DNA of 64,000 bases. Origin: Methanocella_A sp963792125 (GTDB lineage Archaea > Halobacteriota > Methanocellia > Methanocellales > Methanocellaceae). The notes under the pieces were generated by a model. The model saw nothing but the letters and a program-made list of their open reading frames with translations. It was not told the origin of the DNA and ran no database searches. The stretch spans positions 372,001-436,000 of the forward strand of contig CAWBVA010000012.1 in assembly GCA_963792125.1 (NCBI GenBank), in the 5' to 3' direction. Shown in pieces: positions 26,612-36,049 of the stretch (position 1 is its first letter; the number at the start of each line of letters is the position of its first letter). A program made the translations under genes and the position numbers.

Positions 26612-26716
26612 AACACGAGGTTCACAAGGTTCACAAGGTACACTAAGTCTTTTTAAAAGTGCCTGCAATCAGTCGGTTTTACTTCGTGTACCTCGTGTAC
26701 CTTGTGAACATCGTGT
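26612..26716. terminator. Long inverted repeat between traB-like gene and XRE gene
   Basis: AACACGAGGTTCACAAGG...TACACTAAG (26611-26647) is complementary to CTTCGTGTACCTCGTGTACCTTGTGAACATCGTGTT (26683-26718). The spacer contains TCTTTTTAAAAG. It sits between convergent genes and likely terminates both; a CG-alternating tract (26799-26817) follows. Confidence 0.6.
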
Positions 26717-26854
26717 TATAGCTACGATGTCCAAAACAATTCAGGAATGACAAAAATAAGATTGGCGGTGGCAGTTGTCGCGTGCCGTACGGGCGGGCGT
26801 TCGCGCGCGTATGTGGGCCCGGCTGCCCTCTGTTACGGGATTAGCAGGGGTTTT

Positions 26855-27397
26855 TCAATGCGTCCCCTGCACCGGCGTCCGTATCTTCCTGGAAGCCGTC
26901 TCGATGGCCTGGACGACACTGTTGGACGGCATGATCGTCGCCACCGGGATACGCACGATCCTCTCGATTGTATAGCTGACGATAGGGGCGCAAACGAGCG
27001 CCTGGGCGCCGTCCCGCTCTGCGCGGACCGCCGCTACGATGGCGTCTTCCATGTTCATGGCCGAGTACTCCCGTACCACGACGCGCCGGTTGTCGATCAT
27101 CATATCCCGTTCGCTGATACGATCGAGCACCGGCCGGGCGGCGATGACTGCGATGAACTTTTCCTTGCTCAGGCCCTCGAGCTCCCGGACCGCGTTCACG
27201 ATGTCGCGGAGCGTGTTCAGGTTCGGGTCCCGGTCGCCGCTCAGGATTTTGTAGAGCGTACTCTGGGATATCTTCGAGCGCTCGCCGAACTCGGTGATGC
27301 TCATTCCGAGGTCCTTCTTGATCACCTTGTCCATGACCCGCCTGAACTCCTCGTCGGACTGGAAGGCGGCCATCGCAATATCATCAGCTAATGTCAT
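26855..27397 (-). CDS. XRE-family transcriptional regulator
   Basis: The 180-residue protein has a helix-turn-helix at about residues 30-65 (MSITEFGERSKISQSTLYKI, then LSGDRDPNLNTLRDIV). A C-terminal domain of about 110 residues (DNRRVVVREYSAMNMEDAIV..., ALVCAPIVSYTIERIVRIPV) is probably for ligand binding or dimerisation. This type of XRE regulator occurs in methanogens without assigned ligands. It is divergent from the ABC importer genes and is the obvious candidate to control them. It lacks a ribosome site, and a TATA-like ATATATTATAC lies about 20-28 bases upstream, which fits a leaderless message. Confidence 0.8.
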   Translation of the reverse strand: MTLADDIAMAAFQSDEEFRRVMDKVIKKDLGMSITEFGERSKISQSTLYKILSGDRDPNLNTLRDIVNAVRELEGLSKEKFIAVIAARPVLDRISERDMMIDNRRVVVREYSAMNMEDAIVAAVRAERDGAQALVCAPIVSYTIERIVRIPVATIMPSNSVVQAIETASRKIRTPVQGTH

Positions 27398-27524
27398 CTT
27401 GTATACGCCTTATTGTATAATATATCTAATGTTATTAGTACTTTTAGGTCAAAAAATCCTTTAAAAGGGAAAAATATATGTGAACGGTTAGTAGATAGGA
27501 TTAACAATAAGCGGATGGCTACAC
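27398..27524. promoter_or_regulatory. Divergent promoter region with TTGTATA direct repeats
   Basis: TTGTATA occurs at 27399-27405 and 27413-27419, overlapping the regulator's own TATA region, so it could be an autoregulatory operator. On the importer side, TTTAAAAGGG near 27460-27470 is a possible TATA element and GGATG before the ATG a weak ribosome site. The assignment is inference from spacing and repetition. Confidence 0.35.
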
Positions 27525-28610
27525 ATGGCTCTCGACGAATTCATTGAAAAAATCACGGAAGACAAGATATCTCGCAGAGGAATCCTGAAAGCAGGCGCCG
27601 CCGTCGGCATTGGACTTGCCGGCGCTTCACTGGCAGGATGCACCTCGCCGACACCAACGCCGGCGGCATCGGTAACGCCGACACCGGCGGGCATCAAGAC
27701 TATAGCGGACCTGAAGGGCAAGAAAATCGCGCTCCCCAGTATCGGCTCTATCCAGGACATACTGCTGCGCGAGCAGATGAAAAAGGCAGGATTGAACTAC
27801 GAAAAGGACATAACGGTCCAGGCGCCCATGGCCGGAGGCGACATGATCACCGCCATGGACAGCGGCGCCATTGATGCGGCATTGATGTGGGAGCCGTTCG
27901 TCACCATGGCCCAGCAGCGGGGCGTGGCGGACGTCCTGCTATGGTCCGAGGACATGATGCCGGGGCACCCATGTGACACGATCGCTACGACCACAAAGTT
28001 CATCCAGGACTACCCTGACTCGCTCAAGGCGTTCCTGCTCGCCCACCAGGACGGCGTGGACTATATAAAGTCCAGCTTCGACGACGCGGCTGCCATAGTG
28101 GGCAGCAGCGAATGGCTCAATTCTGGCCCCGACGTCGAGAAAGTAGCCCTCAAGCACATGGAATTCATGACCGTGCCCTCTAAGTCGTTCATCGCAGGCT
28201 CGGAGACCTTCGCGAGGGAAATGAAGGACCTCGGGAAGCTGAAGAACGACCACACGAGGAACGATGTCTTCGACCTGAACGTCGTGAACAAGATGACAGA
28301 GGCAACAACTGGCACGCCAAAGGTCAAGGACACCGTGAAGGTAGGCTGGATGCCGACCGATCACCACGCACCGGCGTTCATCGCCTCGACGAAGAAGTTC
28401 TTCGATGCCCGCAACGTCAAGGTGGAGTTCGTCAAGTTCACCGCAGGCCCGCAGATCATGGCGCAGGTCGTAGCCGGAACCATCGATATCGGCATGGCCG
28501 GCGTGCCGCCAGTCCTGGCGGCTATCGACAACGACTCGACGATCAAGATCGTGGGTGCAGTACACACCAACGGCTCGGCGCTGTTCTACAAGAAAGGTCT
28601 TACACCTTAA
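27525..28610 (+). CDS. Tat-type lipoprotein substrate-binding protein of a TauT/NitT ABC importer, circularly permuted
   Basis: Residues 16-39 form a twin-arginine-like lipoprotein signal (SRRGILKAG, lipobox LAGC with Cys39), followed by a TP-rich linker. The mature protein begins with what is normally the middle of an SsuA/TauA/NMT1-like protein: GIKTIADLKGKKIALPSIGS (from residue 56), then AMDSGAIDAALMWEPFVTMA. The usual N-terminal part, VKVGWMPTDHHAPAFIASTK through VAGTIDIGMAGVPPVLAAID and GSALFYKKGL, instead forms the last 91 residues (271-361). Joining the C-terminal end back to residue 56 restores the canonical order. The frame is open across the whole gene, so this is not a frameshift. 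The ligand is unknown; sulfonate, nitrate-like or pyrimidine-like compounds bind to relatives. Permease and ATPase genes follow. Confidence 0.85.
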   Translation: MALDEFIEKITEDKISRRGILKAGAAVGIGLAGASLAGCTSPTPTPAASVTPTPAGIKTIADLKGKKIALPSIGSIQDILLREQMKKAGLNYEKDITVQAPMAGGDMITAMDSGAIDAALMWEPFVTMAQQRGVADVLLWSEDMMPGHPCDTIATTTKFIQDYPDSLKAFLLAHQDGVDYIKSSFDDAAAIVGSSEWLNSGPDVEKVALKHMEFMTVPSKSFIAGSETFAREMKDLGKLKNDHTRNDVFDLNVVNKMTEATTGTPKVKDTVKVGWMPTDHHAPAFIASTKKFFDARNVKVEFVKFTAGPQIMAQVVAGTIDIGMAGVPPVLAAIDNDSTIKIVGAVHTNGSALFYKKGLTP

Positions 28611-28673
28611 TTGTGACGGGACTATGGTCCCGTCCAACAAATTTATTTTACTTAAACGTGCAATAGGTCATGC

Positions 28674-29447
28674 ATGCCCCGCCTCAATAAAATATTAATG
28701 CAGATTTCCGGCATACTGGCCGTCATCGTCATCTGGCAGATAGCCACCGCCAACCTTCATATGTTCAAGCCGGTCATCCTGCCTCCTCCGTCGACCGTGC
28801 TGGTGACCATGATCAGCATGCTCGGGAACGGAGAGATATTCATGCACGCGGGGTACAGCCTGATGCGCGTCCTTCTCGGGTTCGCCGTCGCGGCCGTCGT
28901 CGCTATCCCGCTGGGCATCGCCATGGGATGGGTGCGAGAGATATCCTATATCATGGACCCGATCATGGAAGTGCTGCGGCCCATCCCGCCCATCGCCTGG
29001 ATAGGGCTGGCGCTGCTGTGGTTCGGCCTGGGCTTGAACTCGGCGGTCTTCCTCGTGTTCATCGGCGCGTTCTTCCCCATACTGCTCAACACAGTCTCCG
29101 GCGTGCGCAGTGTAGATAAGAAGCTGATAGAAGTGGCCTATACGTTCGGCGCCAGGGACCTGGAGGTCCTGCGCAAGGTGGTCATTCCCGCCTCGTTGCC
29201 CACGATATTCACGGGCATGCGTGTGGGCATGGGCATCGGGTGGATGTGCGTGGTAGCGGCCGAGATGGTGGCGGTGAAGTACGGCCTGGGAAACCTGATC
29301 CTGGAGGCCTCGAACTTCCTTCAGACGGACCGGGTCTTCGTGGGCATGATCACGATAGGCATCCTGGGGCTGGTCATCAACGTGATCTTCCAGCTTGCGG
29401 GCGATCGCATCTTCGCATGGCAGAAAGGCGTCAGCAAGGGTGAGTGA
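28674..29447 (+). CDS. TauT/NitT-type ABC importer permease
   Basis: The 257-residue protein has six spans and the SsuC/TauC-like features LPPPSTVLVTM near the N-terminus, MEVLRPIPPIAWIGLALLWF, and the EAA-type coupling loop LIEVAYTFGARDLEVLRKVV. The order binding protein, permease, ATPase is that of a complete importer. Its stop is separated from the ATPase start by one base. Confidence 0.92.
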   Translation: MPRLNKILMQISGILAVIVIWQIATANLHMFKPVILPPPSTVLVTMISMLGNGEIFMHAGYSLMRVLLGFAVAAVVAIPLGIAMGWVREISYIMDPIMEVLRPIPPIAWIGLALLWFGLGLNSAVFLVFIGAFFPILLNTVSGVRSVDKKLIEVAYTFGARDLEVLRKVVIPASLPTIFTGMRVGMGIGWMCVVAAEMVAVKYGLGNLILEASNFLQTDRVFVGMITIGILGLVINVIFQLAGDRIFAWQKGVSKGE

Positions 29448-29448
29448 C

Positions 29449-30219
29449 ATGGCAGGAGACATCAGGCTCGATCACGTGACCAAGGAATACCAGTCTCAGA
29501 AAGGCTCGATGCTGGCGATCGAGGACGTTTCGATGGACGTGACGAACAACGAGTTCCTCTGCCTCGTAGGGCCGTCCGGCTGCGGCAAGTCCACGCTGCT
29601 GCGGATGATCGCCGGGCTGGACACGGTGAGCAGCGGAAAAATTCTCATAGACGGCAAGCCGGTCAGCGGGGCGTCCCCGAAGGTGGGCTTCGTGTTCCAG
29701 GAGTACACCCTGTTCCCCTGGCGCACGGTGCAGAAGAACGTGGAGTTCGGCCTGGAGCTGAAGAAGCTCCCGGCGGCAGAGCGCAGGAAGATCGCAGACA
29801 AGTACATCGACATGGTGGGCCTGTCGAACTTCAGGGACTCTTTCCCGTACCAGCTCTCCGGCGGCATGAAGCAGCGCACGGCCATCGCGAGGACACTGGC
29901 GGTCGGGCCGGAAATTCTGTTGATGGACGAGCCCTTCGGGGCGCTGGACGCCCAGACCCGCAACATCCTGCAGGCGCAGCTTCTGGAGATATGGCAGAAG
30001 GAGAAGATCAAGATCATCTTCGTCACCCACAGCGTCGACGAGGCCGTGTTCCTGGCAGACAAGGTGGCAGTCATGACCGCGAGGCCGGGTCGCATCAAGG
30101 AGATCGTCGACATCGGCATCCCCCGGCCGAGGGTGCGTACCGACCCGGAGGTCAACCAGGTCAGGGACGCTATCCTGAAATCGCTGTTTGCCGAAGTAAA
30201 GAAGCTCACTGATCATTGA
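29449..30219 (+). CDS. TauT/NitT-type ABC importer ATPase
   Basis: The 256-residue ATPase shows Walker A GPSGCGKST, the Q-loop FVFQEYTLFPWRTV, signature LSGGMKQRTAIAR, Walker B ILLMDEPFGALD and the switch histidine in IIFVTHSVDEAVFLAD. The ATG at 29449 follows GGTGAGTGA, part of which is the permease stop. It powers the importer encoded immediately upstream; the frame opens at 29395 but the added part is permease sequence. Confidence 0.95.
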   Translation: MAGDIRLDHVTKEYQSQKGSMLAIEDVSMDVTNNEFLCLVGPSGCGKSTLLRMIAGLDTVSSGKILIDGKPVSGASPKVGFVFQEYTLFPWRTVQKNVEFGLELKKLPAAERRKIADKYIDMVGLSNFRDSFPYQLSGGMKQRTAIARTLAVGPEILLMDEPFGALDAQTRNILQAQLLEIWQKEKIKIIFVTHSVDEAVFLADKVAVMTARPGRIKEIVDIGIPRPRVRTDPEVNQVRDAILKSLFAEVKKLTDH

Positions 30220-30353
30220 GCACATGTGGTCCTGCACGTGGCTATATGTGCCTGAACGTACACAATACAGGCGATTTCCGGACAAATATACGGACGGCAA
30301 AGGGAGAATATATATAAGATTATAGAATATCGATTATAATTGGGCGGAATATT

Positions 30354-31115
30354 ATGGCGGAGAGGTTGGGCACAGGCATTCCCGGGCTGGACGAGATGAC
30401 CGGCGGAGGGTTCGTCAAAGGCGATACTATCCTGGTGACCGGCCCCCCGGGCACGGGCAAGACCACCTTCGGGCTCCAGTTTTTAATCAGCGGCATCCGG
30501 CAGGGCGAGAACGGCGTGTACGTGACCGTGGAGGAGACACCGGAGAAGATCGCTGCCGACGCGCTCAACTTCGGGTGGGACCTCCGGCGGATGGAAGCCG
30601 AGGGCCGGCTCAAGGTGCTGCAGCTCCAGTCCGACATGCTGCAGTCAGGCGGCTCGCCGATTTTACAGTGTATCAAGACAATCCGGGACACGGGCGCGAA
30701 GCGCATCGTCGTCGACCCGATCTCCCTGTACTCGATAAACTTACAGGGACAGAACGAGCTGCGGCGGGAGCTCTATGCCTTCGTCAATTACATGAAGGCG
30801 AATGGCGTCACATTATTGCTTACGCATGAGGTGCCGGACATCTTCAACAGGATCTCCCGCATCTCCGACTACGGCCTCGAGTTCATCGTGGACAGTATCA
30901 TCATGCTGCAGTACGTGGAAATGGAGTCGGAGATGAACAAGTCCGTGAACATCCTCAAGATGCGCGGCAGCAGCCATGACCGTTCCATACGGCGGTACGA
31001 GATCGGGCGGGGCGGGTTCGAGCTGAAATCCCGCTTCGAGGGCTACGAGGGCATCATGAGCGGCAATGCCCGCAAGTCGGGCTCGCAGGCGTTCGTCGAG
31101 GCATTCAGGAGATAA
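30354..31115 (+). CDS. Single-domain KaiC-like RecA-superfamily ATPase
   Basis: The 253-residue protein is one KaiC/RadA-like domain: LGTGIPGLDEMTGGGFVKGD, Walker A GPPGTGKTT, the paired catalytic glutamates in VTVEETPEK, and Walker B RIVVDPISLYS. Archaeal KaiC-like proteins are often signalling ATPases that dock onto membrane or receiver partners rather than clock components. Two small membrane proteins and a CheY-like receiver follow within 700 bases, suggesting a dedicated signalling unit. Confidence 0.88.
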   Translation: MAERLGTGIPGLDEMTGGGFVKGDTILVTGPPGTGKTTFGLQFLISGIRQGENGVYVTVEETPEKIAADALNFGWDLRRMEAEGRLKVLQLQSDMLQSGGSPILQCIKTIRDTGAKRIVVDPISLYSINLQGQNELRRELYAFVNYMKANGVTLLLTHEVPDIFNRISRISDYGLEFIVDSIIMLQYVEMESEMNKSVNILKMRGSSHDRSIRRYEIGRGGFELKSRFEGYEGIMSGNARKSGSQAFVEAFRR

Positions 31116-31119
31116 TGCC

Positions 31120-31410
31120 GTGAACAGCCCGGAACTCAGCCTGTCACTGCTGATGCTGGCAATGGTTTGCGAAATGGTTCTGCTGGCATTCATGTTTTTC
31201 ATCAGCCGCTTCTACGAGCTGAAGTTCGGGCAGGCCACGTATTACAATGTGTTTGCGGGCTCCGCCATCTTGTTCCTGGTCCTGATGGCATGCGCGGCGC
31301 TGGGGATTTACACATACGAGGCGTTGACTCTGGCGAGCCTGCAGGCCCTGTTCGTGCTAATCGTCTTCGGCCTGCGCCTCTACCGTATGATGACGGGGGT
31401 GACCAAGTGA
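31120..31410 (+). CDS. Small membrane protein A of the KaiC-like cluster
   Basis: The 96-residue protein begins with GTG at 31120 (VNSPELSLSLLMLAMVCEM); AGGAGAT eight bases upstream decides the start. Three hydrophobic spans are visible: LSLLMLAMVCEMVLLAFMFF, VFAGSAILFLVLMACAALGI, and LQALFVLIVFGLRLY. It overlaps the next gene by four bases and starts four bases after the KaiC-like stop, so it is translationally linked to both. No family recognised. Confidence 0.7.
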   Translation: MNSPELSLSLLMLAMVCEMVLLAFMFFISRFYELKFGQATYYNVFAGSAILFLVLMACAALGIYTYEALTLASLQALFVLIVFGLRLYRMMTGVTK

Positions 31411-31751
31411 CACCGGGCATGCCGCTCGACGCCGTCAACTGGTTCATAGCGTTTGTCTCGCTATCCGTCGTCTGGTTCGTCATGAGGGACATCAGCCGGC
31501 GCCTGGGAGAAGCGCTGCGGATGAGGAATTATTACGTCCTGTACGACCTGAGCGAGGCCCTGCTGATCGTGTCGATCGTCATGCTTTTTGCTCACTTCGT
31601 GCTTGGCTTCAGGATGCCTGGCGGGGGCATGGACCTGTTCCCTCTCGGGGCGAAGGCGATGTTCGTGATAGCAGCCGTCGTGGACCTGGCCGTCACGATC
31701 AAGTACTGGGGATGGATCGTGCCAGAAGTACTTGCACTTCGTAAGAAATGA
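31407..31751 (+). CDS. Small membrane protein B of the KaiC-like cluster
   Basis: The 114-residue protein starts at the GTG overlapping the previous stop (GTGA at 31407-31410); ATG at 31419 is possible. Spans are WFIAFVSLSVVWFVM, LLIVSIVMLFAHFVLGF and AMFVIAAVVDLAVTIKYWGW, with a basic loop ISRRLGEALRMRN between. Proteins A and B have similar size and topology and probably form a complex that receives or sends a signal through the KaiC-like ATPase. That is inference from arrangement. Confidence 0.7.
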   Translation: MTPGMPLDAVNWFIAFVSLSVVWFVMRDISRRLGEALRMRNYYVLYDLSEALLIVSIVMLFAHFVLGFRMPGGGMDLFPLGAKAMFVIAAVVDLAVTIKYWGWIVPEVLALRKK

Positions 31752-31812
31752 CGCATAAATAATTTCCCAAACTTTATCACATCGAAAGCAAAATAATGAA
31801 GGGAGAGCGTGA

Positions 31813-32211
31813 ATGGCAAACAAAATCATGGTCGTGGACGACGAGCCGGACGTAGTTGATCTGGTGAAGCTGGTACTGGAAAGTGATGGTTTCCGCGTCG
31901 TCACAGCGTACAGCGGAAAGGAGGCCCTCGATAAGATAGACCGGGAGATGCCCGACCTGGTCCTCCTCGACATCATGATGCCGCAGATGGACGGCTGGGA
32001 AGTGTACAGCCGCATCCGGGCCAACCCGAATACGAAGGATATTCCAGTGGCTATGCTGACCGCTAAATCGCAATCCATCGATAAGATGATCGGGTTGCAT
32101 GTGGTAAAAGTCGATGACTATATCACGAAGCCGTTCGGTCGATCGGAGCTTCTGGAGCGAGTAAAGCGTATCTTGAAAGAAAAGGGAAAGCTGCAGACGC
32201 CTGCAAAGTAA
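31813..32211 (+). CDS. Single-domain response regulator (CheY-like receiver)
   Basis: The 132-residue protein is a complete receiver: acidic pocket VVDDEPD, phosphorylated aspartate in LVLLDIMMPQMDGWE, conserved Thr in AMLTAKS and Lys in YITKPFG. No output domain is present, so it must act by protein contact. It lies 61 bases after the membrane pair of the KaiC-like cluster; no histidine kinase gene is in the window. Confidence 0.9.
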   Translation: MANKIMVVDDEPDVVDLVKLVLESDGFRVVTAYSGKEALDKIDREMPDLVLLDIMMPQMDGWEVYSRIRANPNTKDIPVAMLTAKSQSIDKMIGLHVVKVDDYITKPFGRSELLERVKRILKEKGKLQTPAK

Positions 32212-32337
32212 ATACTTTTTTACCTGGATAATGAAAGGTTGAAGACTATACTATATCTGGAATAGCATTACGTGTCCAATCGCGGATAACACCACTGGCG
32301 CAGCGCGCCCTCGGGTGGGAGCATCGGCGGCGGCCTA

Positions 32338-33546
32338 TCATATAGTCTCATATCGGACTATCCCCGACGAGCAGCCCCGGTATGGCGCGAGTGTCGCTGC
32401 CTCTGCTTCGATCTCCGGGCGCATCTTCTGCGGGATACCGGCGAAAGCTTCGACTGTCACGTCCATTCTCTTGCCATGCTTCTGGCTTCTCCATGCGGCG
32501 ACGGGCTCACCGTCGACGAGGACAACGCCAGGATTGCCCACGGCCCGCCACAGCTTCCGGTGAAGGGATTTATCCGGTATGAGGGTGGCACGATCGCGCA
32601 TTTGCAGCAACGGCTCATGAGGCGGGAGGAAACGTACTCCGGTAGCGGCGACGGGCGACAGGAAGCAGGGGACGTCGCTCTGCAAGAGCCATGTCCTCTG
32701 CTTGCCATAATCTACTTCTACAAGATCATCCTCTATCAGCGACCAGGCTCGATCGGCCTGGACAGAGGCGATGCCTGCCCATTCCGCTAAATGGCCGGCC
32801 GTGGAAGGGCCGTAGCAGTGCAGGTAGCGCCGTGCCAGCTCAGCACGTGCCTTCTCTGGCACAGCTTGCGGGAGCGGCGAGCCGAGCCACTGATCGGTGC
32901 GGACGAAGTAAGCTTTGTTCTTCTGCCGGGGAGCATAACAGAAAAGCCCCTGCAGAGACACGACGTACAGGGCGAATCGGACCAGCGACTCGCCGAGGTA
33001 CTGGCCGGAAGCGTACCACGAGTGTGATCGCCACAGATCACGCCGTCCCGGGCTTAACTCTCCCGATATCCTGTCGGCGATCTCGACGCCAAGCTCGTCT
33101 TTCGTCATCTCATGCGCGTCCAGGACGGCCGGTAGCGCACCAGAAGTCAGCCGGACCAGCTCTGTCGCACTCATGCCGACCTTTTCGAGCCCTTCGACAG
33201 CGCCGAGAATGAAGACTCGGAGCGATGCTTCGTCTTCAGGCAGCAGACCGGCCGTGAAGACTGCGGCGTCGGCAGCGGGAAAAACAAGCGGCGTGCCCCG
33301 CAGGCTCATGGTCTGTAGCAGCGTCTTATCCGCCGCCAGGGCATGATCAATATCAACTGGCTTGAGGCCTTCGACACGGGCGTGTAGCGCGAGCGCCGCC
33401 GAACCGGGCGGCGTATTCTGGATGCCGCAGGCGCCTGCCGCTTTCAGCAGCGAGCCGGGTGACAGGCGTCTGGCCAGATTGTGGCTGCCGAGACGAAAAG
33501 CGAGCACCTGACCGCGATCGGCCTGTAATGTACCGGTGGCTGCCAT
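32338..33546 (-). CDS. HTH_42-type winged-helix DNA-binding protein
   Basis: The 402-residue protein matches the YcaQ-like family called winged-helix DNA-binding domain-containing proteins. Supporting segments are ARRLSPGSLLKAAGACGIQN, LHARVEGLKPVDID, TPLVFPAADAAVFTAGLLP, HCYGPSTAGHLAEWAGI, and the C-terminal RATLIPDKSLHRKLWRAVG with VLVDGEPVAAWRSQK. Bacterial relatives include DNA glycosylases that unhook interstrand crosslinks; this subgroup is uncharacterised, so repair is only a possibility. ATG at 33546 replaces the longer frame from 33594. Confidence 0.75.
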   Translation of the reverse strand: MAATGTLQADRGQVLAFRLGSHNLARRLSPGSLLKAAGACGIQNTPPGSAALALHARVEGLKPVDIDHALAADKTLLQTMSLRGTPLVFPAADAAVFTAGLLPEDEASLRVFILGAVEGLEKVGMSATELVRLTSGALPAVLDAHEMTKDELGVEIADRISGELSPGRRDLWRSHSWYASGQYLGESLVRFALYVVSLQGLFCYAPRQKNKAYFVRTDQWLGSPLPQAVPEKARAELARRYLHCYGPSTAGHLAEWAGIASVQADRAWSLIEDDLVEVDYGKQRTWLLQSDVPCFLSPVAATGVRFLPPHEPLLQMRDRATLIPDKSLHRKLWRAVGNPGVVLVDGEPVAAWRSQKHGKRMDVTVEAFAGIPQKMRPEIEAEAATLAPYRGCSSGIVRYETI

Positions 33547-33800
33547 ATGACTGACATTCCCGCGCTTTTTAATAAAGGTTCCCTCGTAGAGCATTTGAGC
33601 AGCAAAATACCATCGTCCGAGCCGTTTATGCCCTGATCAACCATTTTTTACACATTCAATCATTTGATTTGCCTTTATTGCGATAGATATGGCAGGTTAT
33701 GTCATTATATATTAAGAATATTTATATTTACGCGTTTGATACCTGTGCATATTGGGACTGTTCAGGCGCTGTCAGCGCCTGCGCCCGACGGATTGAGGAG

Positions 33801-36049
33801 GTGAATGGGACGGTCAGCCCGGGAGAAGCCCTCGGCAAGCTCATAAAAGGGAACAGCTATTTTATTATCCTTGCGGCAGTCCTGCTGATGCTGATGGCGA
33901 TCACCTCCGCGCAGGGCGTCCACATGGCTACCGGCATTGAGACCATGGTGTTCAAGGACACGCAGCTCTACCGGGACATCGACTATTATAACGATAATTT
34001 CCAGGCGACCACCTTCCTGATCCTGATCACATCGGATGACGTGCTCAACCCACAGGTCATCGAGGCGATGCAGCGGCTCGACAGCCAGATCCGGGCCAAC
34101 CCGAAAGTGGAGAGTGTATCAGGGACGTATTCAATGGCTGAGCGACTGGATATCTCCGGCCTGCTGAACAACGTGGCCAATATCAGGAAGCTCTTCTCAG
34201 CGCTTCCGGAGGAACTGTCCAAATTTCTGGTGCTGGACCGGCACCACACGATCATGACGGTCACGCTCCGGGGTAGCGTCGAGGAGACGGAAGAGCCGGC
34301 GATACTGGAAGACATCAAGCAGACCATCGAGTGGGTGCCCATGCCCCCGGGGACTTCGGCGCAGGTCACCGGCAGCACGGCCATGATGCTGGAAGTACAA
34401 AAAGAGATGATGACCAACCTCGTGACCATGCTGGCGACGGCGGTGGTGCTCATGGTACTCGCCCTGTGGCTCACCTTCTCCCACTCGAAGTGGCGGCTCC
34501 TGCCGCTGCCGATCGTGCTCATCGGCGTCGTGTTTACGACAGGCGTGATGGGCGCGACCGGCGTGCCGCTGACCATGGTCTCCATGGCCGTATTCCCCAT
34601 ACTGATCGGGCTGGGCGTGGAGTACGCCATCCAGTTCCAGAACCGCATGATGGAAGAGCTGGGCTCGGGAAAAGAGCCGGGCGATGCGGTGACGGCGACC
34701 GTGAAGCACATCGGACCGCCGGTCACGTTTTCGGTCATGACCACCTGCCTCGGATTCGCCTCGATCCTGATGTCCCCGGTGCCCATGATCTACGACTTCG
34801 GGCTGATGTGCCTGATCGGCGTGATTGTCTGCTTCCTGACCGCGCTGTTCCTGCTGCTGTCTATCCTGGTATTCCTGGCCCGCCGCGGGAACTTCAAGGT
34901 GAAAGAGCAGAGGCCGGGCATCATAGAGAATGTCATCGAACGGGTTGCGGAGACAACGACCAGACACCCTGAAGTGATCATTATCGCGCTCATCGCCATG
35001 ATCGCAGGCTACGCGCTGGACCCGACCATCGGCGTGGAAATCGACCAGTCGACGTTCGCCCCGCAGGATCTGCCGTCTGTTATTCTGTTCCGAAGCCTCA
35101 GCAATGCCATGGGATACAAGACCACAGACATGGTCATCCAGGTCAAGGCACAGGATGTGACCAGCCTCGAAGTGGTCAGGTGGATGAAGGAATTTTCGGA
35201 CTACGAGCAGAGCAACAACCCGGAAGTGCTGGCGGTCAGCAGCATCGCGACGGCTGCGGCGGGCCGCAACAACGGCACCCTCCCGGACACGGGCCCTGCC
35301 CTTAGAGAGGCGATCGCCAAAATCCCGGCCAGTGAGCTGAAGCTATATGTGGACGACTTCCAGGGGATGGGAGTGATCCGGATGACCATCAACAGCCTGC
35401 CGACAGAACAGCAGATGAGCATGCTGCGCCGCGTCCAGAAAGACCTGCAGTTCCTCCGGCCCCCGGCAGGGATAGAAGCGGACCTGAGTGGCGAGTTGCG
35501 CGTGTCGATGACGACCCTCGGCTCGCTCACTGGCGACCGGCTGACCATGACGCTCGGGAGCGGGCTGCTGGTGCTGATCGGGCTGCTGATCGTCTTCCGG
35601 GGGGACTGGGTGCGGGCGGTGGTGCCGGTCATCGCGGTGGTCATCGTCACGGGCTGTCCTGCATCGTGATGATCCTGCTGCACATGAAGTACACGCCGCT
35701 GTCCGTGACGCTCGGGGCGCTGACCATCGGCATCGGCATCGACTTCTCTATCCTCCACATGGAGCGGTACTACGAGGAAAAGGCGAAAGGCCATGCCCCG
35801 AAGGATGCCATGCGCATCGCGACGGCCAAGATCGGCAACGCCATTTTTTCCAGCGCGAGCACCGTGATTGCCGGTTTCGGGGCGCTGGTCATGTCCAACT
35901 TTTCCATCCTGAGCAACTTCGGCATCGTGACAATCATCGACTTCATCCTGGCGCTGTGCAGCGCATTCGTGATCATGCCCCCGCTGCTCGTGACGCTGGA
36001 TACATGGTGGTCGAAGGTCAGAGGGGAGGTGAAAGCATCACCCGCCTGA
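33801..36049 (+). CDS. RND-superfamily exporter of the HAE3/MmpL-like type (frameshifted)
   Basis: Two halves are visible, each with an extracytoplasmic domain and a block of spans. The first has SKWRLLPLPIVLIGVVFTTG and VFPILIGLGVEYAIQFQNRM. The second has VTLGALTIGIGIDFSILHME with the usual acidic residue and FGALVMSNFSILSNFGIVTI. A single-base shift at about 35655 separates VIAVVIVTG from LSCIVMILLHMKYTPL. Corrected length is about 749 residues. GAGGAGGTGA sits directly at the chosen GTG (33801), so the true start is uncertain by a few codons. Archaeal HAE3 exporters are thought to move hydrophobic compounds or lipids. The COG1361 gene overlaps its end, as in similar archaeal pairs. Confidence 0.75.

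Noticed and set aside
35640..35670. Programmed frameshift in the RND exporter
   Set aside because: No slippery heptamer or pseudoknot is evident and more than 30 similar breaks occur across unrelated genes, so sequence error is the simpler explanation.
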